Part shown: piece after piece, positions 54,213-61,660 of the stretch
How positions within the stretch are numbered: position 1 is the stretch's first letter
How the letters are laid out: every line of letters begins with the position of its first letter
Source: an uncultured Planococcus sp.
GTDB lineage: Bacteria; Bacillota; Bacilli; Bacillales_A; Planococcaceae
NCBI GenBank assembly: GCA_947493585.1
Contig: CANLRI010000001.1
Location: 1,736,001-1,800,000 of the forward strand
Direction: 5' to 3'
DNA: 64,000 nt
Program-made: the position numbers and the translations under genes
Notes under the pieces: generated by a model
Databases searched by the model: none
Told to the model about the DNA's origin: nothing
Seen by the model: only the letters and a program-made list of their open reading frames with translations

Positions 54213-55037
54213 TTAAAGAAATACAATAAACGCCAAAACGCTGGCGAGCACAAGACGGTAAATGGCGAAGGGCACTAGCTTGATGCGTGAGATTAATTTT
54301 AAGAAAAACTTGATGGAAATCAATGCAAATACAAAAGCAGTGGCAAATCCTGCGGCATAGAAGCTGAGATGATCGAATGAAATGGCTTCCCAATTTTTCA
54401 CGAGCGAGACGATTGATGCTCCGAGCATGATCGGGACGGCCATGATGAAGGTGAAATCAGCTGCGGTTCTATGGTCGAGCCCAAGCAGCACGCCGCCTGA
54501 AATGGTCGAGCCTGAGCGAGAGAAGCCTGGCCATAGGGAGAAGCATTGAACGGTGCCTACGGTTAAGGCTTTAAGGTAACTGATTTCATCCAGTGAATTG
54601 ATCGACGGGTTTTTGGGCCCGAATTTATCGGCGATGATCATGAAAAATGCTCCGATGACCAAACCGATCAACACCGTTTCAATGCTGAATAAATGCTCAT
54701 CGATGAAGTCTTCAAACATCAAGCCGAAAACCCCAGCTGGAATAATGCCGATTAGGACGTGCAGGATATTGAATGTTGTGGGCGTATCTTGCTCGATTTT
54801 GTATAAACCGACCAGGCTCAGCATGCGTTTCCAAAAGACGAAGACGACCGCGAGTATGGATCCGAGCTGAATGACGATTTTGAAGGTATTGGCTGACGAA
54901 CCGCCTAAAAACCCTTCGGTATTGAGCCATAAATCATCAAAAATGATCATATGCCCTGTTGATGAGATAGGTGCAAATTCGGTTAGGCCTTCCACTATCC
55001 CGAGCACCAATGCTTTCAGTATTTCGATGATCTCCAT
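54213..55037 (-). CDS. uppP: undecaprenyl-diphosphatase (BacA/UppP family)
   Basis: 274 residues, eight spans. The BacA-family motif GLTEFAPISSTGHM and the second conserved region PGFSRSGSTISGG are intact. It dephosphorylates undecaprenyl pyrophosphate, recycling the peptidoglycan carrier lipid, and gives bacitracin tolerance when abundant. It is monocistronic with its own terminator. Position next to the PTS operon appears incidental. Confidence 0.95.
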   Translation of the reverse strand: MEIIEILKALVLGIVEGLTEFAPISSTGHMIIFDDLWLNTEGFLGGSSANTFKIVIQLGSILAVVFVFWKRMLSLVGLYKIEQDTPTTFNILHVLIGIIPAGVFGLMFEDFIDEHLFSIETVLIGLVIGAFFMIIADKFGPKNPSINSLDEISYLKALTVGTVQCFSLWPGFSRSGSTISGGVLLGLDHRTAADFTFIMAVPIMLGASIVSLVKNWEAISFDHLSFYAAGFATAFVFALISIKFFLKLISRIKLVPFAIYRLVLASVLAFIVFL

Positions 55038-55208
55038 AATTGCTCCTTCTAAACGTAGTAGACTGACAATATGAAGACGCTCATTTTTTAAGATTGGTTC
55101 CGCTCAAAGTTCTCATTTTAAATTTATTTTTCTTCAGTCCAATTGGTTCCCGATTTCTTGCATAAACGACCACTCCAGCATCTCTCTCAACTAATTTCTC
55201 TGAAAATC

Positions 55209-55257
55209 AAAACCCGCGAGCCGTCTGCCTATTAAGACAAACAACTCACGGGTTTAA
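55209..55257 (-). terminator. terminator of the M4 protease gene
   Basis: Stem AAACCCG-GAG / CTC-CGGGTTT with an interrupted inner part, starting 7 bases past the protease stop. On the minus strand the stem ends in a TTTT run. Confidence 0.75.
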
Positions 55258-55263
55258 AAATCC

Positions 55264-56904
55264 TTATTCGTAAATGCCTACATCGTCAAATCCTTTCGCC
55301 GTGGCTTGCTCTTCCGCACTGCCTTCTCCATAGATATCTGCCGCTGATTGGACAATCAGTTTGCGGGCTTCGCTGAAGTTGGAAGTTGGCGTCAAGTAGA
55401 CCGTCAATGCGCGATAGAAAATCTGGCCAAGTTTTTCCTTGCCGATTTCTTCGCCGATCAAGTAAGCGGCATGGTTGGTGATGGATGAGTTGATATGGAC
55501 GCCACCGTTATCCAAATTTCTTGGCAAGTCATAGAATTCATCCATATGCGAAGGGTAGTTGCCTTCACCGTCGCCATACGGAACGTAATCCGCTTTGACT
55601 GGATATTTGCTTGGGTCGCTCAAGCTGCGCAACGACACTCTTCCATCTTCTTTGGCATCAGGGCCCATGATGTCTTCCCCGACTTCCCAATCGTCTTCAT
55701 CAACCAACGCGCCGAAAATATCCGCAAATGATTCATTCAACGCACCGGATTCAAAGCGGTACTGAAGATTCGCTGAATTGGAGATCACGCCGTGCGTCAT
55801 TTCGTGTGCCGCCACGTCCAAGCCTGCCGATAACGGCACCATGAACGAGCCATCGCCGTCGCCGTAGGTCATATGGCGTCCATTCCAGAATGCGTTGTTA
55901 TAGTTTTCCCCGTAATGGACATAGGAAATGATCGCCATTCCATTGTCGTCAAGCGAGTTGCGGTCGTGTTCGTCGTGGAAATATTCATATACTTGCTCCG
56001 AGTTATAATGCGCGTCTACAGCTGGGCGCAAGTATTCATCTTTCCATGAGGCACTATGGTTCGTGACAATTTCACCGTCGTTGGCATCGAAAGTATAAAT
56101 GCCTTCCAAGCCTTCATGCGACTCATCGGACAAGCTGAATGTTGTGCCACCTTTGGCTTCTTTACTCTTCGTCGTGTGGATTTTGCGTTGCTCCCCGAGT
56201 ACGCCGGTTCCGACAGATTGATGAATGTCTTCAGCATGCATGATGGCATTATACTGGTCGATCACTCCGCCGCTTTTCGCATCCACAAAGACAAACCAGT
56301 TGCCGGGCTTATCTCCAAGGAAGTTGACGTTGACCTTATAAGCTAGATGGTTTTCACCATCAAACGGATAGACGACGACTTCCGATTCTGGAGCATACTC
56401 GAGTTCTTCCGGTGCATCAACTGCGCCTTTCGCTGTTTGAACGGCTTTGACGACGCTCACAGTCGGCGTTGTGTCAACGCTGCTGGCGGACGCTTCAGGG
56501 AAATGGCCGCCGTTAACGGAAACCAATTCGTCCTGTTCATTGTAATGGACGACTACTTCCGCTCCTTCCACCGGAACGCCGTTAACTGCCTGGTTAAAGC
56601 GGACATGCGTCATGCCGAGCGCATCCTTTTCAATCGCTTTTTGCTTTAAGTTTTTCTTGGGATTTTTCAGTCCGGTCTTGTTCTCGTTTTCCGCTAGGTA
56701 ATCAAGCGCATTTGACGCATTGCTTGAAGCCCGCTTCTCGGCGATTTTCTCCTTCACGAATACAGGGACATTGGCATTTTCATTCCATGTTTTATCTGAA
56801 GCTCCATTCCCCTGTTGGCCATTTGCCAATGTGGTGCTGGCTGTGAACGAACTTGCGACGAGAGCAGATGATAAAATGACAGGTACAATATATTTTTTCT
56901 TCAA
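55264..56904 (-). CDS. secreted thermolysin-like (M4) neutral metalloprotease
   Basis: About 547 residues as a preproenzyme: signal peptide (KKKYIVPVILSSALVASSFT, cleavage after an Ala), FTP and PepSY-type propeptide regions (GMTHVRFNQAVNGVPVEGAE; HLAYKVNVNFLGDKPGNWFV), and the mature M4 domain. Zinc site: VAAHEMTHGV with the third ligand in GALNESFADIFG; catalytic His in NGGVHINSSITNH. TTG 56904 with GAGGAGG upstream is the start. An extracellular protease of the bacillolysin type, normally induced in late growth. Confidence 0.95.
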   Translation of the reverse strand: MKKKYIVPVILSSALVASSFTASTTLANGQQGNGASDKTWNENANVPVFVKEKIAEKRASSNASNALDYLAENENKTGLKNPKKNLKQKAIEKDALGMTHVRFNQAVNGVPVEGAEVVVHYNEQDELVSVNGGHFPEASASSVDTTPTVSVVKAVQTAKGAVDAPEELEYAPESEVVVYPFDGENHLAYKVNVNFLGDKPGNWFVFVDAKSGGVIDQYNAIMHAEDIHQSVGTGVLGEQRKIHTTKSKEAKGGTTFSLSDESHEGLEGIYTFDANDGEIVTNHSASWKDEYLRPAVDAHYNSEQVYEYFHDEHDRNSLDDNGMAIISYVHYGENYNNAFWNGRHMTYGDGDGSFMVPLSAGLDVAAHEMTHGVISNSANLQYRFESGALNESFADIFGALVDEDDWEVGEDIMGPDAKEDGRVSLRSLSDPSKYPVKADYVPYGDGEGNYPSHMDEFYDLPRNLDNGGVHINSSITNHAAYLIGEEIGKEKLGQIFYRALTVYLTPTSNFSEARKLIVQSAADIYGEGSAEEQATAKGFDDVGIYE

Positions 56905-57104
56905 ATTTTTTCCTCCTCGACTTTGATAAAATTTAGTATACCGAAGTAAATTTGGACAAGCAATAAGATTACAGACTATTTGGTATATTTGAAAAATACT
57001 ACCTAGCATTTTTTTGGGGGCCTCTATCCTTTTACATAAAGTAAAATATTGGATTCATTAAAAGCGGCTCCAGGCAGGATGAAAGGCATATGTGTGAACG
57101 GAGA

Positions 57105-57142
57105 AAAAGGAAACGCTGAATGTATCAGCATTTCCTCTTTTT
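57105..57142. terminator. terminator of the FmdE-like gene
   Basis: Stem GGAAACGCTGA (57109-57119) / TCAGCATTTCC (57125-57135), one mismatch, flanked by AAAAA and TTTTTT, so able to act in both directions. It lies 75 bases past the FmdE-like stop. Confidence 0.85.
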
Positions 57143-57214
57143 TGTGTGGGCTTATTGAGATTTTCAATTGCCATGCTCGTTTTATAAGTACTACTTTATG
57201 GCAAACTCAATTCT

Positions 57215-57748
57215 TCAGCGTACTTCCACGACTTCGTCTAAAGGCAGCTCCAACGCGCGCAGGCACAAGTCTTTCTTGAGCGTTTCGAAGGCTTGTGCTT
57301 CCTCCTGTTTCAACAGACAGTCCCGGTTTTTCTTCGCCAAGTCATAAAAAACAGCAGGCAGGAAATCTTTTTTCAAGCTGACTTCCACTTCTTCTCCGGA
57401 GCTCCGCGAAAAGATGAACGCATAGGAACTTTCCGTATAAGGATCGTACTGTGCGGCGGGGTACTTCGGGTCTATGAGATATTTGCCGCGCGTTTCGGCT
57501 CTCGTGATGAACTCGAACGCATCACGGAATCCTGCGCAGTTCTGCCCTGCTTGGATGGCTATTTCCTGCCGCTCCGGCACATCCACACCGTAAAGCGCTT
57601 CGAATGCCGCTTCAGCCATGCGGTAAGCGACCCCAACCGCCGCCATTTCTTTGGTTCCGTGGTATTTACGGATATCTTCAAAAGCAATATGGACCAATTC
57701 CTGCTCATCGTAGATTTGAATTGCTGTCATTTCCAATACCTCCTGCAA
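57215..57748 (-). CDS. FmdE-like protein
   Basis: 177 residues. The pattern FEDIRKYHGTKEMAAVGVAYRMAEAAFEAL, with GQNCAGFRDAFEFI downstream, resembles the FmdE (formylmethanofuran dehydrogenase subunit E) family, where HG, a Cys and a YR are conserved. The family is widespread outside methanogens with unknown function. GGAGG precedes the ATG. It lies 47 bases after the stop of the next gene to be read, so the two probably form an operon beside a LysR regulator. Confidence 0.62.
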   Translation of the reverse strand: MQEVLEMTAIQIYDEQELVHIAFEDIRKYHGTKEMAAVGVAYRMAEAAFEALYGVDVPERQEIAIQAGQNCAGFRDAFEFITRAETRGKYLIDPKYPAAQYDPYTESSYAFIFSRSSGEEVEVSLKKDFLPAVFYDLAKKNRDCLLKQEEAQAFETLKKDLCLRALELPLDEVVEVR

Positions 57749-57795
57749 TGAATGATGTATGTGTATAAGATTTTTTCCGAATTTCTTATTGTAGC

Positions 57796-58116
57796 TTAAT
57801 CAAATTCCTGCTTTTTCTTTCTGTTCAGCCAATAGACAAATACAGCAGCGGCTGCCATCACGGCGAGAGTTATCATATTTACTTTACCTGCTTGTTCATC
57901 AATCTCTTCTTTGATGAGAACGTTCGCCTCTCGCTTGACATTCGCAGACTTCAAGCCACTTGAAGTAGAAATCCACTCAAGTCGTTTCGTCGCCTCCATG
58001 TAGTTTAATGAAGTCTCACCGTTTCCCGTTACGTTCCATAAATCATCAATCGATTCAGCACAGGCTGGGCTGGAAAGCGACAGGCCGACAACCAAAAACA
58101 GTAGGATTTTTTTCAT
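57796..58116 (-). CDS. exported protein with C-terminal anchor, function unknown
   Basis: About 107 residues: signal peptide (KKILLFLVVGLSLSSPACAE), a short extracytoplasmic helix domain (SIDDLWNVTGNGETSLNYME) and a C-terminal span (MITLAVMAAAAVFVYWL) ending in a basic tail. A longer start at 58197 is possible. It precedes the FmdE-like gene on the same strand. Confidence 0.6.
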   Translation of the reverse strand: MKKILLFLVVGLSLSSPACAESIDDLWNVTGNGETSLNYMEATKRLEWISTSSGLKSANVKREANVLIKEEIDEQAGKVNMITLAVMAAAAVFVYWLNRKKKQEFD

Positions 58117-58331
58117 CTGCTCGCCCCATTTCTTCAGTGAAACTGAAAGCTTGTCTAAGAAGCTAGCAATAACCGAGGTTTCTCTTCGCTGTGCCACTTA
58201 AATCTACCACCACTGAGAATGGTTATCAACTAGCGTTTGCATTGCAACTGTCGATTTTTTTCTTTTCCGATATACGGTGCGGCCCCTTGCATTATTTTTC
58301 GTGATGGCTATATAAGGATTTCTTATAATAG

Positions 58332-58365
58332 AAAAGCTCTCTTAATCAAAATGAAGAGAGCTTTT
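58332..58365 (-). terminator. lysR terminator overlapping the stop codon
   Basis: A perfect 12-bp stem AAAAGCTCTCTT / AAGAGAGCTTTT. The TGA stop of the LysR gene sits in the loop, so translation to the end would disturb the hairpin. Confidence 0.8.
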
Positions 58366-59236
58366 CCGAAATATGGTCACAATAGGCTTGTTCTTCTTGG
58401 TTTAACTGTTGTTCCGGGTCAATGACCAGCCCGTTTTGCCGGACAATCCGCAGCCCTTTGACAGAACGGTAAACCAAGGAAGCATCAGTTGAATCCAGCG
58501 CTTTTAGCGGCAGAAAGGAAACAGAGTCGCTTCGCCTCAGTGCTTTTTTGATAATCTTGAAATCGGTCATTTGCATATAAAAAGCCTCAACACCTTTCGC
58601 TTCGAGTGCCTGCTGGATGAGTGCTTGCATATGTCTGCTTTGCGTCTGCAACACGGCCGCATGCTGCAGATCTTTTGCATAGATCACTTTTCGCGTCGCC
58701 AAAGGGTGGCTGGCGGAGAAGACCAATTGGAATTCTTCTTCAAACAAGCCTTGGATATTGTACGATTGGTGAAGTCCATTATCCTCGGCATAAATCGGCA
58801 TTACGGCGAACTTGGCTTTTTTAGCCAGTAACTGTTCGCGCAATTCCATATAGCAACGGCCATTGATTTCAAATGGGCAAGCCCTGCAGCAAGGAGCACT
58901 TGAATCGAACAACTCCTCATAATAACTTTCGGCAATATGATTGCTCATATAGATGGCAACTGGCTTTTGGGCCGCAGGAGTGGTCATGAGTTCTTGGGTC
59001 TGCTCAAACAGATCGAGCAGCTGTCTGGCCTGTTTCTGTAATAGAACACCGCGCTCTGTCAGCTCGATGCGGTGCTTTTTGCGGATGATGAGCTTCACGC
59101 CGTAGTATTCTTCCAAATAACGGATTTGCTGGCTGACGGAAGGTTGAGAGCAATATAGTTTTTTCGCCGCCTCGGTATAGGATCCGCATTCAGCCAGCAC
59201 TTGAAATGTATGTAATTTTCCCAGCACAGCACTCAC
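58346..59236 (-). CDS. LysR-family regulator with an extra cysteine cluster
   Basis: 296 residues: LysR winged helix (SYTEAAKKLYCSQPSVSQQI) and a periplasmic-binding-like effector domain. Unusually, the effector domain opens with four close cysteines, PCCRACPFEINGRCY (Cys116, 117, 120, 128), suggesting a metal, iron-sulfur or redox switch. GTG 59236 and GTG 59227 are both possible starts; the second has better spacing to AGAGGTGAG. It stands beside the exported protein and FmdE-like genes, which it may control. Confidence 0.88.
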   Translation of the reverse strand: MSAVLGKLHTFQVLAECGSYTEAAKKLYCSQPSVSQQIRYLEEYYGVKLIIRKKHRIELTERGVLLQKQARQLLDLFEQTQELMTTPAAQKPVAIYMSNHIAESYYEELFDSSAPCCRACPFEINGRCYMELREQLLAKKAKFAVMPIYAEDNGLHQSYNIQGLFEEEFQLVFSASHPLATRKVIYAKDLQHAAVLQTQSRHMQALIQQALEAKGVEAFYMQMTDFKIIKKALRRSDSVSFLPLKALDSTDASLVYRSVKGLRIVRQNGLVIDPEQQLNQEEQAYCDHISEKLSSF

Positions 59237-59280
59237 CTCTTCTAAATGATAATTATTCTCAATACATCATACCATAAAGA

Positions 59281-59309
59281 AATCCCGCTCTCCTGTTTGA
59301 AAGCGGGAT
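59281..59309 (-). terminator. terminator upstream of the lysR gene
   Basis: Stem AATCCCGCT / AGCGGGAT, followed on the minus strand by TTTCTTT. It would end transcription of a short transcript starting above it, such as the 26-codon frame. Confidence 0.75.
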
Positions 59310-59340
59310 GTGCAGCAGCTGCATTCATTTATTGAAAGCT

Positions 59341-59421
59341 TCAATGCTCCAAACGTTCGACGCCTTCGAGGGCATCTTTCGACTGATTGTCTTGCTTTTG
59401 GATAATGGACAATTGCTTCAT
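59341..59421 (-). CDS. possible 26-residue peptide
   Basis: ATG 59421 follows GAGGGATAC-type ribosome sequence and opens MKQLSIIQKQDNQSKDALEG, ending ERLEH. The terminator 30 bases downstream supports a short transcript. It is polar with no membrane segment. No family recognised. Confidence 0.35.
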   Translation of the reverse strand: MKQLSIIQKQDNQSKDALEGVERLEH

Positions 59422-59531
59422 GTATCCCTCAAATCCTCAGCCCCTGCTTCATTAAACGGCTGGGGCATAAACAAAAGACGGAGAACCCGCTCAATTCCAG
59501 CTAAGTTCCCCGCCTAAAAATGCTTATTGTC

Positions 59532-60914
59532 TTATTGAAGCCAACTATTCAAAAACTCCTGCTGGTCGCCTTCGAAAGAATCCTCAAAGAAATCCCTGAA
59601 TTGTTGTTTCGTCACCCGCTGATATTGAAACTCTTCGTAATAATCCGCTAGAAACTCCAGCGCTTCCTCATTTCCGGCCCGTTCGTCGAAAAAGTCTTTC
59701 AGCAATAAAGGGACTTTGCCGTACACGGTCGCATAATAGGCAGGTGTGTCAAATTCATCAAGCGCCAAATCAGCATAGGTTTCGGTTTCGTAAGATTCTT
59801 CATAGGCCTTTGCATTTTGAAAACCGCTGTCTTCATCACCGTAATAATCGCTAAGGAATAAACCGGTGCTGAACTCGGTCAAACTCTCATCGAGCCAAGC
59901 GTTTTCGTATGGATCATTGCCGACCAAATAGTAAAACCATTGATGGGCGATTTCGTGCACCAGGATCGAATCCAGCAAGTCTTCATCCATCGGCACTTCA
60001 ACAATGTTCGGGTACTCCATATAGCCATCATTTGCGATCAAATCCAATTCAGCAAACGGATAATCGCCAATGTTTTCTTCGAAATAAGCAAATGCTTCGA
60101 CTGACAATTCAGCCGTCTCCTCCAGGATTTCCGATTCCGCCGGCACAAACACACGCAACTCCGTATTTCCAGACTTGCGTTCTGCGACTTGCCAATCGGC
60201 TGGATCCAAAAACGCCGCATAAAAATCCTTGATGGCCTCTCCTGTTAAAGTTCCAGATGAACTGGCTTCCACCGTCCCATCTGGTGCAGAAGTGGCGATC
60301 AGGTAATCGTCTGGCAATTGATAAGTGAACGTATAATCGCCATACCCTGTTTCATAAGATTCCCCTTTGGGATCATAGTCATTGACCTGCCAGCCGTCTT
60401 TATATTCAGCAAGCATCGGATACCAATGGGCCAAGTAAAAATTGTTTTCCACTTGCGCCAAGCGCATGCCATCTTCAGGGACAGCGAGTGTGTATTCAAT
60501 CGTGACAGTCTGCTGCTCACCTGGCGTTAAATCCGATTCAAGCTCGATGAATAGACCGCCGCCATCCAATTCATAAAACAATTCACCTTCAACAGAAGTG
60601 ATTGAATTCATTTCTATATAGGCTGATTCATCTGAATAACCAGCAGTCAATTCTGGATTCATTGCATTGGGAACAAAGTAAAAGGCAATGTCTGCCCAAG
60701 TTTCCTCTGAGTCATTTGTAATTAGGATATCTGCAGAAACCTGAAAAACTCCTGACTCTGCCATGTTTAGGTTAATATCATAGCTTGTGCTGCTGCTTGG
60801 GATACTAATATTTCTCTCATTTTCATCGGATTCTTTTGAATAGTATTGAATAACCAAATAAACAAAAACTAAAATGAGCACAAGAGAAGCTAAGATGCCG
60901 AAATCTCTTTTCAC
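59532..60914 (-). CDS. membrane-anchored M1-family metallopeptidase
   Basis: About 460 residues: one N-terminal anchor (GILASLVLILVFVYLVIQYY), a beta-sandwich domain, and the catalytic domain with HEIAHQWFYYLVGND and WLDESLTEFS, giving HEXXH-x18-E of the M1 family. The exopeptidase GAMEN motif is replaced near YMEYPNIVEVP, so it may not be a classical aminopeptidase. GTG 60914 follows GGGAGG. It is extracytoplasmic, with acidic composition. Confidence 0.88.
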   Translation of the reverse strand: MKRDFGILASLVLILVFVYLVIQYYSKESDENERNISIPSSSTSYDINLNMAESGVFQVSADILITNDSEETWADIAFYFVPNAMNPELTAGYSDESAYIEMNSITSVEGELFYELDGGGLFIELESDLTPGEQQTVTIEYTLAVPEDGMRLAQVENNFYLAHWYPMLAEYKDGWQVNDYDPKGESYETGYGDYTFTYQLPDDYLIATSAPDGTVEASSSGTLTGEAIKDFYAAFLDPADWQVAERKSGNTELRVFVPAESEILEETAELSVEAFAYFEENIGDYPFAELDLIANDGYMEYPNIVEVPMDEDLLDSILVHEIAHQWFYYLVGNDPYENAWLDESLTEFSTGLFLSDYYGDEDSGFQNAKAYEESYETETYADLALDEFDTPAYYATVYGKVPLLLKDFFDERAGNEEALEFLADYYEEFQYQRVTKQQFRDFFEDSFEGDQQEFLNSWLQ

Positions 60915-61006
60915 TAACACACCTCCCTTACTCAACAAGATAATGAATATTAATATTCGTTATCTACAGTCCTGATGCCAGAAATTAATTGAATATATTC
61001 TATTCA

Positions 61007-61660
61007 TTAAGAACTTGAAGAAGCGCGTTCGCGTATGGCATTCCCTTTTAATGGTTCGCTATCCTCTTTTATTTGTTTAGCCGAAATGATCATAGCCTTG
61101 GCCAACATCTCAGTGGGAAGTGGCTGTTGGGAGCGGAACAATCCTGCTTTATTCATAAATTGAATAGCTTTCAATCCCAGCACTTCGAAGGTGCGGTCGC
61201 TATCCTTCCGCATCAAGATCGGAGGCTTGATGATGGTTAACTTGGGAAAGCCTAGCTCTTTGACCGCTTCCTCTAACTGCCCCTTCATCTTTGAGTAAAA
61301 GCTGCGGGCTTTTGGCGAAGCAAACTCAGCTGATACCAATACATACCGGTCGACTCCATTTTCTTTTGCGGCTTTCGCAAATTCGTATTGATAGCCATAA
61401 TCGACTTTCCTTTGTGCCGCTTTGCTTCCTGCGGCCTTGATCGTTGTGCCTAAACAGGAAAACAGTACATCCCCTTTGACCAAGTCGCGCCATGAATCCG
61501 GCTGGTCAAAATCGATGACATGGACCGTTAACTTGTCATGCTGAATATCCAAGGAACGTCGAACGAATACATCCACTTTTTCAAATGAATCGTCTTTCAT
61601 CAATTGCTCTACAAGGTCTTTTCCTGTCGCTCCTGTTGCACCGATCACTAATGCGTTCAT
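61007..61660 (-). CDS. NAD(P)-binding atypical short-chain dehydrogenase
   Basis: 217 residues. The nucleotide motif is LVIGATGATGKDLVEQL (GxTGxTG). DVLFSCLGTTIKAAGSKAAQ and YVLVSAEFASPKARSFYSKMKGQLE place a Tyr-x3-Lys-like pair; such NAD(P)H-binding, HTATIP2/NmrA-like proteins are often regulators or repair enzymes. Its ATG overlaps the TPR gene stop by 4 bases, so the two are coupled. Confidence 0.85.
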   Translation of the reverse strand: MNALVIGATGATGKDLVEQLMKDDSFEKVDVFVRRSLDIQHDKLTVHVIDFDQPDSWRDLVKGDVLFSCLGTTIKAAGSKAAQRKVDYGYQYEFAKAAKENGVDRYVLVSAEFASPKARSFYSKMKGQLEEAVKELGFPKLTIIKPPILMRKDSDRTFEVLGLKAIQFMNKAGLFRSQQPLPTEMLAKAMIISAKQIKEDSEPLKGNAIRERASSSS

